DNA of 64,000 nucleotides from Coneutiohabitans sp964457925. Its GTDB lineage: Bacteria; Zhuqueibacterota; Zhuqueibacteria; Zhuqueibacterales; Zhuqueibacteraceae. Below the pieces are notes generated by a model. That model saw only the letters and a list, made by a program, of their open reading frames with translations. It had not been told where the DNA came from and searched no databases. Position numbers and translations under genes: made by a program. Shown piece after piece: positions 18,008 to 26,623 of this stretch; position 1 is the first letter of the stretch, and every line of letters starts with the position of its first letter. The DNA is taken from positions 145,759 through 209,758 of the forward strand of contig CAYWGH010000007.1 of NCBI GenBank assembly GCA_964457925.1, read 5' to 3'.

Positions 18008-18675
18008 ACCAACTCACCTTTATCGAGATGGCGCACGGTGTGCGCTTTTTCCGCTGCGCGCTGATCGTGCGTCACCATGATGATGGTTTTGTTGAACTCT
18101 TTGTTGAGGCGCTCGAGCAGGGAAAGCACCTCGACCGCGGAATTCTTATCCAGATCCCCGGTCGGCTCGTCTGCGACTATAAGAGTGGGATCGGCGACAA
18201 TAGCGCGGGCAATGGCGACGCGCTGCTGCTGCCCACCGGAAAGCTGCTTGGGATAGTGGTTCATGCGATCGCTCAAGCCCACCACATTGAGCGCAATCTT
18301 GACGCGCTCGCTGCGCTCACTTTTGGATAAACGCGTCAAGAGCAACGGCAGTTCGACATTTTCAAACGCGGTCAACACCGGCATGAGATTATAAAACTGA
18401 AAAATGAACCCAATGTGGCGGCTGCGCCAGTTGGCAAGCTGGGATTCCGTCAATTTGGTGACGTCATCTTGTGTGACGATGATCGAACCATTATCCGGGC
18501 GATCGATGCCCGCAATCAGATTCAGCAACGTAGATTTGCCCGAGCCGGAAGGCCCCATCAACGCCAGAAATTCGCCCTCGGGTACATTGAGATTGATATT
18601 CTCCAGCACCGGGATTTTCAGGCTGTCGCGTTGATACGATTTCGAAACGTTTTTGACTTCGACGATGTTCGGCAT
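18004..18675 (-). CDS. ABC transporter ATP-binding protein, LolD/MacB type (first efflux cluster)
   Basis: 223 residues from ATG 18675, chosen because AAAGG precedes it and the protein then begins with the usual MPNIVEVKNVSKSY. Walker A is GPSGSGKST, the signature is LSGGQQQR, Walker B is TLIVADEPTGDLD, followed by the H-loop MVTHDQR. It energises the two permeases that follow. The gene is separated from the adaptor gene of the same operon by about 1.3 kb carrying an HNH nuclease gene and a broken small gene, which looks like an insertion. Confidence 0.93.
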   Translation of the reverse strand: MPNIVEVKNVSKSYQRDSLKIPVLENINLNVPEGEFLALMGPSGSGKSTLLNLIAGIDRPDNGSIIVTQDDVTKLTESQLANWRSRHIGFIFQFYNLMPVLTAFENVELPLLLTRLSKSERSERVKIALNVVGLSDRMNHYPKQLSGGQQQRVAIARAIVADPTLIVADEPTGDLDKNSAVEVLSLLERLNKEFNKTIIMVTHDQRAAEKAHTVRHLDKGELV

Positions 18676-18721
18676 AAATCCTTTCCTATAGAGAGATAGA
18701 ACTAGTGCGCACAACTGTTGC

Positions 18722-18922
18722 TCAGTCGTGTTCGCTATTTGCCTGCTGTATTTTGGAATTTATCGCATCGAGGATTGCATCATACCAGTTTATGTTATCA
18801 CCAATTTAGTCCTTGATCGATTCAATTTCGTTTAAAGACAATTCCCGGCCAATTTCCTCTATTGCAACCGTTTGAACATCATCGATATTCAATGAGTAAA
18901 AAATGTCGTCATTGTTTTCCAT
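18722..18922 (-). pseudogene. Small hypothetical gene (66 codons) with an in-frame TAA
   Basis: ATG 18922 lies 15 bases after the HNH gene and follows GGGGAAAGAA. The frame gives 38 residues (start MENNDDIFYSLNIDD, then VAIEEIGRELSLNEIES), hits TAA at 18806-18808, and continues in the same frame as IGDNINWYDAILDAINSK to TGA at 18722. The two halves look like one small acidic protein with one codon, plausibly Lys AAA, turned into TAA. A 38-residue product is the alternative. Function unknown; the close spacing suggests it is the HNH partner. Confidence 0.5.
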
Positions 18923-18936
18923 TTCTTTCCCCAGAG

Positions 18937-19800
18937 TCAAGCGGCAAAGATATGCTCACGGTGCCATTTTATGGCATTCGGATGGGGATGTAGCGCTTTT
19001 TCCTTTGGCAACGTAACCATCTGGCCACGTTTTGACAATTGGACCATGAAGTTGTAATCCCAAGACTTGCCAAAGTCCGCAGGTAGGTCTTGAATCCGAT
19101 GCGAAGCAAGAACTTGAAACCTTTCATTCAACGTAAACCATCCCACGTCAAACGCCCAATGGTGTAATCGACATAGTGCCAAACCATTCAAAACTTCATC
19201 TTTTCCTTTTGAACGGCGTGGAACAATGTGAGCGGCCTCAACCTCCCATATCAAGGCATCCGGAGAACACATTTTCATCCCACAGACTGCACAGCGATAA
19301 CCGTAGGCCTCAATTACTGTGTGTCGAAAAGCACGGCTCCGGAGGCGTGTTTCCTGGGTAACCCTTACTGCTCTTCCCATTGATTCCTGAGGATCATAGT
19401 CTTCCGGCCTCGGCTGAACTCTAATTTGGTTTACTATTTTCTGAATTTCATAGGATTTGATCGGATACAGCTCCTTCCGGGCTAAAGGAATATTCAGCAT
19501 CTTCATTACTCGGTCGTCACCATCTTCTGTAAGCATCCATTCTCGTCTGTTTGTGAGTAGTGTTGTTTGAGTAGGACGCGAAACTAACTTTTCTTTTGCC
19601 AATGTATCGGCAGCTCGAAATAGTAACCTATGCCAGAGAGAAACCTTTTTTGTTCTGTTTTCCTTTTTGTAAACAGTTTCACGATAAGCTGATCTTTGTG
19701 CCTCAGTCAATCCAAAATTATTGGCGATTTCATCGACGATCTCTTCACCAGAACTGAACTCCTTGAGCACTCCTTTATGTTTGAATAAAGATATCAGCAA
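18937..19800 (-). CDS. HNH endonuclease-domain protein, probably frameshifted at its start
   Basis: 287 residues if read from TTG 19800. The N-terminal 110 residues are helical and Mrr-N-like or winged-helix-like. The C-terminal part has an HNH nuclease fold: YRCAVCGMKM, VEAAHIVPRRSKG, then NGLALCRLHHWAFDVG, with paired Cys and His zinc/metal residues. Immediately upstream, in another frame, ATG 19829 gives MPTRKDVKR; adding one G at about 19806 would join it to ALLISLFKHKG, the expected N-terminus of such proteins. The gene may therefore be a recent frameshift mutant. It is AT-rich compared with its neighbours and interrupts the ABC efflux operon, suggesting horizontal acquisition. The nuclease and its small neighbour could be a restriction-like defence pair. 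Confidence 0.75.
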   Translation of the reverse strand: MLISLFKHKGVLKEFSSGEEIVDEIANNFGLTEAQRSAYRETVYKKENRTKKVSLWHRLLFRAADTLAKEKLVSRPTQTTLLTNRREWMLTEDGDDRVMKMLNIPLARKELYPIKSYEIQKIVNQIRVQPRPEDYDPQESMGRAVRVTQETRLRSRAFRHTVIEAYGYRCAVCGMKMCSPDALIWEVEAAHIVPRRSKGKDEVLNGLALCRLHHWAFDVGWFTLNERFQVLASHRIQDLPADFGKSWDYNFMVQLSKRGQMVTLPKEKALHPHPNAIKWHREHIFAA

Positions 19801-19971
19801 TGCCGCTTAACATCTTTTCGAGTTGGCATATTGAAAGCTTCCAACATTTTGCCTTCGTAGCTCATAGCATTACCCCCTGACGGACGCTCTCATGATATGA
19901 AAACAATGAATATTTCGAGTCTCGCTACGATTTCCTTATGAACCCTCACTATTTTTGATTAAGCGGCGTTC

Positions 19972-21213
19972 TCACTTCGCCGCCAGCCTCACCTTCGTTC
20001 CATTTTTCATATCTGCCGGCGGATTCAGAACGATTTGCTGGCCTTCTGACAGGCCGCTGCGCACTTCGAGCTGGCTGCCAATCGTTCCGGCAATTTCCAC
20101 CGGCGTCTCGGCAACGCTACCATCGCGCACGACGAAGACGACTTTCTGCTCACCGCGCGTCACCACAGCCGCAGGCGGGATGACGATCTTTCTGACTCCG
20201 CTCATCTCACTAGCGGCCAGCGGCTGCGAAAGAAATGTCACTTTCGCACTCATTTCCGGCAGCACGCGTTCATCGCGCTCGACAAATTTGATTTTGGTGA
20301 GCACGGTTGCCTTGGCGCGATCGGCAGTCGGCACGATTTTGCTGACCAGGCCGGGATAGCGCGTGTCTTGATACGCATCCAGCACGATCTCGCACGATTG
20401 CCCGGGTTTAATGCGCTGAATGTTGGATTCCGAAACATCCGCTTCGACCTCAAGTGACGACATATCGGCAATCGAAACCACGGCTGCGCGCGCCGTGGTG
20501 GAAGCGCCAAAGGGCGCAACGATTTCACCGACATCGGCATTCTTAGTCAGCACGGTGCCGTCAAACGGCGCGCGAATGTTGGTGTACTCCAGCGCCACTT
20601 CCGCGGCACGCACGCGTGTTCTTGCCACTTGCACCGCGGCTTCGCCTGCGCCGACGGAGGCTTCCGCACGCTTAAATCGTGCTTCTGCGGCATCGAATGC
20701 CGAGCGCGCGACGAGCTGATCGGTAAGCAATTTTTGATAGCGTTCGTAATTTGCGGCAGCATCGGCTCGTTCGGCTTTCGCCTCTTCCAGATTTGCCAAT
20801 GCCTGATTGAGACTGGCTTTGGTTTCCGCCAACGCCGCATCAAGGTCGCTGTGCTCAAGCTGCGCAATGATCTGGCCTTCCTTGACCTGGTCGCCTTCTT
20901 CCACGCCGAGGTACACCAGCCGACCGGTGCCTTTTGAGGCGACCGCGGCCTGGCGTTGCGCCACCACGTAACCGCTCGCGGTCAATACCGCATTCTGTTG
21001 CGCCGGTGAAACCGCCGTGACTTTATACGTTTGGATTTCGACTGCCGAGCTGATGCCATTGCGAAAGAAAAAAAACAGCACAGCAACAGCGGCAAGTCCT
21101 GCTATCACTCCAAAAACCGCCGTGTTGCGCTTGGAACCGGAGAGGTTCGCTTCTGCTTCGCGGCTGCGATCAATACGCAAGCGCGATAAATCATGCTGAT
21201 TCGATTCTGCCAT
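19972..21213 (-). CDS. Periplasmic adaptor (HlyD/RND-type membrane fusion protein), first efflux cluster
   Basis: 413 residues. One N-terminal transmembrane helix (VFGVIAGLAAVAVLFFFF) is followed by a lipoyl-like half-domain (VEEGDQVKEGQIIAQLEHSD), a long alpha-helical hairpin (about 115-195, rich in Ala/Glu/Arg), the second lipoyl half (YTNIRAPFDGTVL) and a beta-barrel domain. It should bridge the MacB-type permeases to an outer-membrane channel; no TolC gene is adjacent in this cluster. The gene heads the operon completed by the ATPase and permeases at 18675-15628. Confidence 0.9.
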   Translation of the reverse strand: MAESNQHDLSRLRIDRSREAEANLSGSKRNTAVFGVIAGLAAVAVLFFFFRNGISSAVEIQTYKVTAVSPAQQNAVLTASGYVVAQRQAAVASKGTGRLVYLGVEEGDQVKEGQIIAQLEHSDLDAALAETKASLNQALANLEEAKAERADAAANYERYQKLLTDQLVARSAFDAAEARFKRAEASVGAGEAAVQVARTRVRAAEVALEYTNIRAPFDGTVLTKNADVGEIVAPFGASTTARAAVVSIADMSSLEVEADVSESNIQRIKPGQSCEIVLDAYQDTRYPGLVSKIVPTADRAKATVLTKIKFVERDERVLPEMSAKVTFLSQPLAASEMSGVRKIVIPPAAVVTRGEQKVVFVVRDGSVAETPVEIAGTIGSQLEVRSGLSEGQQIVLNPPADMKNGTKVRLAAK

Positions 21214-21370
21214 GAAACGTTCTCAGAGTTGATGATAAAAAACTCAAATCAGAACTGCAAAACTTCATAGCATTGTATGACAATGCTGTCGCAAAGAATA
21301 TAATGCGCGCATGATCTTGTAACAAGTGATTTGTCCGCAACGTAATTGCCGCATACCTGATTCCAGAGCT

Positions 21371-21862
21371 TCAAAAAATTTCCCCCGGCCGAAGGTATTC
21401 ACCACTTCTGCCGCCGCCTTTTTTGGCCAGACGAATTTCACCAATGACCATGGTTTTATCCACCGCTTTGCACATGTCGTACAACGTCAGCGCGGCGATG
21501 CTGACCGCGGTCAAAGCTTCCATCTCTACGCCGGTTTTACCGGTGCAGCGCGCCGTAGCTTCCAGCTCAAGACGATCGCTGCCAACGATGATTTGTACAT
21601 CAACATAATCCAAGCCAAGTGGATGGCACAACGGAATCAACTCACCGGTTTTCTTCGCTGCCAGGATGCCGGCAAAGCGCGCGATCTCCAAAGCGTCGCC
21701 TTTGGGCAATGCTTTACGGACGAGCAGATCGATGGTTTCCGATTGCATCGTGATTTGCGCGCGCGCAATCGCTTCGCGCCGCGTTGTTTCTTTTTCTCCA
21801 ACATCGACCATCGCTGCTTGGCCGCGCGGATTTACATGGCTCAATTTATGAGATGATGACAT
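21371..21862 (-). CDS. moaC: Cyclic pyranopterin monophosphate synthase
   Basis: 163 residues, the normal MoaC length. MoaC converts the MoaA product to cyclic pyranopterin monophosphate in molybdenum-cofactor synthesis. Visible family motifs are the N-terminal HVNPRGQAAMVDVGEK, the segment LIPLCHPLGLDYVDV with the conserved HP, and TGVEMEALTAVSIAALTLYDMCKA-like helix (here split as GVEMEALTAV and SIAALTLYDMCKAVD). The gene is on its own; a mobile repeat sits 15 bases upstream of the start, in its probable promoter region. Confidence 0.96.
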   Translation of the reverse strand: MSSSHKLSHVNPRGQAAMVDVGEKETTRREAIARAQITMQSETIDLLVRKALPKGDALEIARFAGILAAKKTGELIPLCHPLGLDYVDVQIIVGSDRLELEATARCTGKTGVEMEALTAVSIAALTLYDMCKAVDKTMVIGEIRLAKKGGGRSGEYLRPGEIF

Positions 21863-21876
21863 TTGCGTGCTCTCCT

Positions 21877-21995
21877 AATTTGACTATGTCACCTTCCAAA
21901 AACCACCACAGAGTCGCGGAGTTCGCAGAGTAAGGTTGCATGAATTCTCAGCGAACGCTGCCTCTCCGCGGTGAATCTGACATGGTCAAGTTAAG
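21877..21995 (+). mobile_element. TA-flanked MITE-like element, copy 1
   Basis: Starts TA-ATTTGACTATGTCA and ends GACATGGTCAAGT-TA; the termini are inverted repeats. The interior reads CCACCACAGAGTCGCGGAG ... CTCTCCGCGGTGAATCTGA, itself largely palindromic. It shares sequence over its full length with the elements at 26315, 33657 and 39416. It lies directly upstream of moaC. No transposase is encoded. Confidence 0.85.
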
Positions 21996-22279
21996 TTGAT
22001 GTTTTTATCATAACGCTGTGGTGTGACAACCCTATGTCAGCAGACGATTTTTTCATAAAATTAGACTCCTTATCGCTCGGCGCAAAGCATGGTTTGAAAA
22101 AAAACTCATTCGTTCAAATTAGTTTTGTCACATGAATCAGCATCACTCTGACACAATGACTATGCCAGACTTCCAACTTGACAAATGCCCCAGCAAAAAT
22201 TTCAGGCGACTTTGTTGGGTGAAAATTTTATCCCCACGTTTTTTTATAAAAAATAATATCGCACAAGAGAGAATAATCC

Positions 22280-22295
22280 TGGCACAGGGGTTGCA
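22280..22295 (+). promoter_or_regulatory. Sigma-54 (RpoN) -24/-12 promoter for hsp20
   Basis: TGGCACAGGGGTTGCA matches the sigma-54 consensus TGGCAC-N5-TTGCA at every conserved position. It is on the coding strand 92 bases before the hsp20 ATG with no intervening gene. A sigma-54 promoter needs an enhancer-binding activator, whose gene is not visible here. The rest of 21996-22387 shows no other gene. Confidence 0.75.
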
Positions 22296-22387
22296 AAATT
22301 TATGAGTGCAGCCGCAAATCAGGTTGCACTGCAATTAACATAAAAGACGGTTCAAATCAATGGAATTCTTCGAGGAGGTGTTCAACC

Positions 22388-22834
22388 ATGTCACTCGTAC
22401 GTTGGAATCCGGTTCGCGACATGCTGAACATGCAAGCAGATATGAATCGCCTGTTCGGCAGTTTCTTTGATCGTGATTCATTTGAAACCTCACTGGGACG
22501 CGGTGAATGGAACCCCGTGGTCGACATCACTGAGAGCGCTGATGAATATCAAGTGACGGCAGAGTTGCCCGGACTCACCAAAGAAGATGTCAAGATCAGC
22601 TATGAGGGCGGCGTGGTCACGATTCGCGGCGAGAAGAAGCAGGAGAAAGAAGACAAGAACAAAAATTATCATCGCATCGAGAGAAGCTTTGGTATGTTCG
22701 AGCGTTCGTTCCGCCTGCCCACTCAAGTCGATGTGAGCAAAATCGAGGCAAAGTTCAAAGACGGGGTTTTGGCCCTGCGCTTGCCCAAGTCGGAAGAGGC
22801 GCGTCCAAAGGAAATCCCGATCAAGATCAGCTAA
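22388..22834 (+). CDS. Small heat-shock protein, Hsp20/alpha-crystallin family
   Basis: 148 residues, normal for the family. ATP-independent holdase that binds unfolding proteins in the cytoplasm. The N-terminal arm (LVRWNPVRDMLNMQADMNRL) precedes the alpha-crystallin domain from about residue 40 to 135, with DEYQVTAELPGL, VVTIRGEKKQE and FKDGVLALRLPK. The C-terminal IPIKI tail has the I-x-I oligomerisation motif. GAGGAGGTG gives a strong ribosome site. A sigma-54 promoter lies upstream and a perfect terminator hairpin downstream, so this is a single-gene transcript. Confidence 0.96.
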   Translation: MSLVRWNPVRDMLNMQADMNRLFGSFFDRDSFETSLGRGEWNPVVDITESADEYQVTAELPGLTKEDVKISYEGGVVTIRGEKKQEKEDKNKNYHRIERSFGMFERSFRLPTQVDVSKIEAKFKDGVLALRLPKSEEARPKEIPIKIS

Positions 22835-22859
22835 TCATCAACAGTTCAGCAAGACGATC

Positions 22860-22893
22860 AACCGCCCTCCGGTGCTGGAGGGCGGTTGCTTTA
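22860..22893 (+). terminator. Rho-independent terminator of hsp20
   Basis: AACCGCCCTCC (22860-22870) pairs perfectly with GGAGGGCGGTT (22877-22887) around a 6-base loop, followed by a T-rich tail, 26 bases after the hsp20 stop. Confidence 0.88.
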
Positions 22894-22909
22894 TTTCGTG
22901 GAGATCATT

Positions 22910-23167
22910 ATGCCGATTTATGTGTATCGCTGCCTTGCGTGTGACAACGCACACGAGGCGTTGCAAAAATTTTCCGATCCGGTTTTGACCATATGCCCTT
23001 CGTGCGGCGGCCCGCTGCAAAAGCAATTCACACCGGAAGTGGGCCTCAGCTTCAAGGGCAGCGGGTTTTATATCACAGACTATGTGAAAAATAAAAACGG
23101 CGACAAATCCACTTCTCGTGAGCCGGAGAAAGCAAAAAGTGAGTCGCCGGCCAAGGCGGCAGCCTAA
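22910..23167 (+). CDS. FmdB-family zinc-ribbon protein
   Basis: 85 residues from the ATG at 22910, which follows GTGGAG and gives the standard start MPIYVYRC. The N-terminal 45 residues form a rubredoxin-like zinc ribbon with RCLACD and CPSCGG cysteine pairs. The rest is a low-complexity Lys/Ser/Glu/Ala tail, as is common in the family. These small proteins are thought to be regulatory, by analogy with FmdB; no target is suggested here. It directly follows the hsp20 terminator, so it has its own promoter or depends on readthrough. Confidence 0.88.
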   Translation: MPIYVYRCLACDNAHEALQKFSDPVLTICPSCGGPLQKQFTPEVGLSFKGSGFYITDYVKNKNGDKSTSREPEKAKSESPAKAAA

Positions 23168-23347
23168 ACCCAATTTTCGCCGACTCACACGGAATCATCC
23201 ACCGTTCGAAAAAGCGTGGCCTTGCAATTCCGTCCTTTATTGGAAGAGTGCCACGCACTTGCTTTTACTTGTGCGTTATTTGAGCGGCGACTGGCAGTTT
23301 CTTTTGAACCCCCCCTTTTTCAACTCCCCCGTTCATCCAACTCAAAT

Positions 23348-23780
23348 CTACCGTGTTTTCCATTTTCCCTGCCGAAAAACCAGCACAGCCACGACGGCCA
23401 GGGTTGACTCCGCAATCGTAATCGCTGCAAACACGCCGAGCGCGAGGGCTTGTACGGCCACAACCGTTGCATCACGGATGCCTTTCTTGCCGATACTGCG
23501 CGCCACCATTGCCGTGATGGCGATGCTCAAGCCAGTCACGATGGAATACACGAGAGTAATGATGGACTCCGTGAGGCCGGCAGTGGCCACGGCATACGCG
23601 CGCAAACGTGCGACCAAGAAAAAATCTATCACTGCAAAAACAGACTCTATCAACAGAGGGACGGGTAGCAGCAAAATGGCGCGGCCAGATGCCTTTCAGT
23701 AAAATCCTGTTCTGTGCCGGCGATCGCCTCGCGCAGGTTAGCCAACAACCGCCTGAAAAGGCCAGGCTTCGCGTGCTCGC
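23348..23780 (-). pseudogene. MATE-family efflux transporter, N-terminal remnant
   Basis: On the minus strand from about 23780 one frame reads FRRLLANLREAIAGTEQDF, the typical cytoplasmic N-terminus of a MATE (NorM-like) transporter. After a frameshift near 23690 the next frame reads LLLPVPLLIESVFAVIDFF, then AYAVATAGLTESIITLVYS and IAITAMVARSIGKKG, i.e. the first three helices. The frame ends at 23348 after about 108 residues, whereas intact MATE proteins have about 450. The remaining nine helices are gone. Confidence 0.75.
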
Positions 23781-24280
23781 GAGAAATTGCTACAGCGCCT
23801 GGTTCAACGGAAGAGTTTTGAAAATGGGTTTCCGTCCTAACAAAGCCAACTTTCGCAATAAAAATGATTCTGTTTTATGCAAAGGCGACTCCAGCCCGTT
23901 GACAAAGCAAAAATCTCTCGTCAATATCAGTACACCAGGCAGAGGGAAAATTGCGTTCAGCGCCAGGTGTTCAGAAAATGGTAGTGGCTTGAGTGGCCAG
24001 TGCAACCTGAGCTTGGACAAGATTTTCAACAAAATTTTGTGAACAGGCACAGGAAATTGGTGGGTAGGAATGTGAGTCTGTGCAGGGTGGTTTTAAATGG
24101 CAAAATCAGTTTAATCGAAATGAGTGGTATTCTATAAAGAACAAACACGGCAGAAAGGTTCACACAAAAGGCCGGTTAAAATGCCGCCAACCTCTGGAGA
24201 AGAATATTTCTGCACGTGATCAAAAGCAAGGCGAATAGCGATATAAAAATGATCTTCACTTCGTTCTGAAACAACAGTTC
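23781..24280. other. Intergenic region without recognisable gene
   Basis: About 500 bases between the MATE remnant and the FTCD stop codon. Short open frames exist on both strands, but none shows a domain, a ribosome site or protein-like composition. It may be further decayed transporter sequence. Confidence 0.5.
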
Positions 24281-26104
24281 TCAACTCAAGCTTTTCTCAA
24301 CTTCTTGCTGCACTTGTTCGCAAATGGTCTTGCCGTCTTGCAGCAGTGTGTCAAGCGTCGTACTCATTTCCGCGATGAAGTCCGGTGTTTTTGTGTTGGG
24401 CAGATTGATGCGCACGTTGTAAATTGCACCCTGCAAGCCGGCGAACGCCATTAACGCGCCCACGCCCGCATCACTCAGCACAGCTTTGTTGCCGAGACGC
24501 GCAGCACGCAAACTAAGCTGTAAGGCTTCGCGGCAAAGCCCGGCCGTGCGCAACGGCACACGCGCAGCGGATTTGTAGCCTTCGCGCATTGCCCTCGCGC
24601 GAGCTTCCTGCTGCTGTGGTGTGTCTTTGGGCAGGCGCATCGCTTCAAGCACAAGGTTGAAGGCGGCGGTATCTTCGTCAACCGCACGCAATAATTCGTC
24701 CTTGACGCGTTGTGCTTGCTCTGCGAGGTCACAAATCTCTTCATATTTTGCATCAAACTCACCCTTGCCATTCGAGACGTTTGCCACCATCGCAGCAAGC
24801 GCGGCGCCCAAACTGCCGGCCAATGCTGCAATCGAACCCCCGCCCGGCGCCGGCGTGTCGCGTGAAACCTCATCAACGAAATCGGCAACCTTTTGCTGCA
24901 CCAACGGACCATCTAGTTTCGGAATGCCGATGATCTTTTTGTCGATATCAAACTCTGCCACATCACGCACACCCATGGATTGCGCCGCGGTCTCCAGCAT
25001 GTCGCGCACCGGAATGCCGGTGGACTTGCGCATGCGCTTCAAATAGAATTTGCCGGCCTCGAGCATCGCGGCAAACGGCACAACGCCGACGATTTCCGAA
25101 CCCGTGATCACAATACCGCGTTGCGCGGCGAGTTTGCGTGATTCTTCCAAAACCAGGTGCGGCGGTGAAACCTTAAAATTGGTGAGGTTGATAGAAATCT
25201 GCGCGCGTTTGTAGGCTTCGACGACCCAGCCGACTGCTTTTACGTGTGAAAACTTGCCGTCGGCGTAAACCGGCATACCCGAAAGTTTATTCACATCCAT
25301 CCCAAGTGATTTATAGCGCGCATAAAGATCACCGCCATAGTTTTCTTTATAATGCGCCGCCAAATCTTCAAACGACTTCGCCACGAATTCACAATTGCCG
25401 CAAGGGAATTTATCCGTTGCGAAATATACTTGCTCGCCCTTATAATAAAATGGTGAGATGTTGCCGATACGCTTGTAGCGGCCGCGTTCGCGCAATTCAT
25501 AGGCAATATCGGTGGCATAACGCCGGTCCGTGGTATTGAGATTGATGTTATAAGCAATCAAAAACTCGCGTGCGCCCACCGCAGTCGCACCGCTTTTGCG
25601 ATTGAATTGCGCCGGGCCGAAATCCGGCTGCCAATTGGGATCAGCCAACTTTTGCGGCAAACCTTCGTATTCACCGGCGCGCACCGTTGCGAGATTCCGG
25701 CGTTCCGGCCGGCTGGCGGCAGATTCATAAAGATAAACCGGAATGCCCAATTCCTCGCCGATGCGCTTACCGACGCGGCGCGCCATTTCGGCACACTCTT
25801 CCATGGTCACATTTGCCACCGGCACAAACGGCAACACATCCGTTGCTCCCATGCGCGCGTGTTCGCCGTGATGCTGCGCCATGTCAATCAACTCGGCGGC
25901 GGTTTTGACGGCGCGAAACGCGGCTTCCTGCACGGCCTCCGGATCGCCGATGAACGTCACCACCGTGCGATTCGTGCTCTCCCCCGGATCAACGTCCAGC
26001 AGTTGCACACCACGTACCGCCTCGATTTGATCGGTAATTTTTTTGATCAGGCTTCTATCCCGGCCTTCGGAAAAATTCGGGACACATTCGACAATTTTTT
26101 GCAT
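24281..26104 (-). CDS. Bifunctional glutamate formiminotransferase / formiminotetrahydrofolate cyclodeaminase
   Basis: 607 residues from ATG 26104, which follows GAGGAA and begins MQKIVECVPNFSEGRD, the standard start. Residues 1 to about 330 are the formiminotransferase (transfers the formimino group of formiminoglutamate to tetrahydrofolate, last step of histidine use): HARMGATDVLPFVPV, ATRAGEYEGL-type loop, and INLTNFKVSPPH. Residues about 400-607 are the cyclodeaminase: DTPAPGGGSIAALAGSLG and LRTAGLCREALQL. Inside the first half there is an extra segment of about 45 residues with PCGNCEFVAKSFEDLAAHY, resembling a C2H2 zinc finger, which is absent from animal FTCD. No hutH or hutU gene is nearby. 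Confidence 0.93.
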   Translation of the reverse strand: MQKIVECVPNFSEGRDRSLIKKITDQIEAVRGVQLLDVDPGESTNRTVVTFIGDPEAVQEAAFRAVKTAAELIDMAQHHGEHARMGATDVLPFVPVANVTMEECAEMARRVGKRIGEELGIPVYLYESAASRPERRNLATVRAGEYEGLPQKLADPNWQPDFGPAQFNRKSGATAVGAREFLIAYNINLNTTDRRYATDIAYELRERGRYKRIGNISPFYYKGEQVYFATDKFPCGNCEFVAKSFEDLAAHYKENYGGDLYARYKSLGMDVNKLSGMPVYADGKFSHVKAVGWVVEAYKRAQISINLTNFKVSPPHLVLEESRKLAAQRGIVITGSEIVGVVPFAAMLEAGKFYLKRMRKSTGIPVRDMLETAAQSMGVRDVAEFDIDKKIIGIPKLDGPLVQQKVADFVDEVSRDTPAPGGGSIAALAGSLGAALAAMVANVSNGKGEFDAKYEEICDLAEQAQRVKDELLRAVDEDTAAFNLVLEAMRLPKDTPQQQEARARAMREGYKSAARVPLRTAGLCREALQLSLRAARLGNKAVLSDAGVGALMAFAGLQGAIYNVRINLPNTKTPDFIAEMSTTLDTLLQDGKTICEQVQQEVEKSLS

Positions 26105-26314
26105 ATTGTTCCTCGCAACGTGTTCAGAGGGCTGGCACATTTCACCAGAATACAGCAGCGAAACCACTGCCAGCATAAAACAAAAGAGCCAGAAAGGCAA
26201 CGCTAAAATCGCCGGTCATGGCCATAAAAATCCCGCTTGCGACAAAACTGCTGCGCGGCGCGCAAAAGCTTCGTATGATTTAACCAGCCGGGCAGGTTAG
26301 ATAAATTTTGACAG

Positions 26315-26434
26315 TTAACTTGACTATGTCAGATTCACCGCCGAAGATGCAGCATTCGCTGAGAATTTACGCAATCTTACTCTGCGAACTCAACGACACT
26401 ATGGTGGCTTTTAAAATGTGACATAGTCAAATTA
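26315..26434 (-). mobile_element. TA-flanked MITE-like element, copy 2
   Basis: Same family as 21877, inverted orientation. The ends are TA-ACTTGACTATGTCAGATT and GTGACATAGTCAAAT-TA. The interior is more diverged (CTCTGCGAACTCAACGACACT). It lies between the FTCD gene and the glycosyltransferase gene. The remaining bases of 26105-26623 hold no recognisable gene. Confidence 0.85.
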
Positions 26435-26623
26435 AAACCGGCCGCCCGGATCTGTCCAGCCACAACTTGGTGCGGCCCAAATGGTGGGCAAGGCAGAGCC
26501 GAGCCTTGCCGAGCGTGAAGGGCAATACTCATTGATCTATCATCGTTCCGATGTACCGGGCTTTAACTTCGATGAAAATTAATTCGCTCCATTTATTGCA
26601 TGCTTCAAATCGAGGGATGAAAC

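Noticed and set aside
23790..24050. 86-codon minus-strand frame in the FTCD/MATE gap
   Set aside because: No domain, no ribosome site, and it does not continue the MATE frame.
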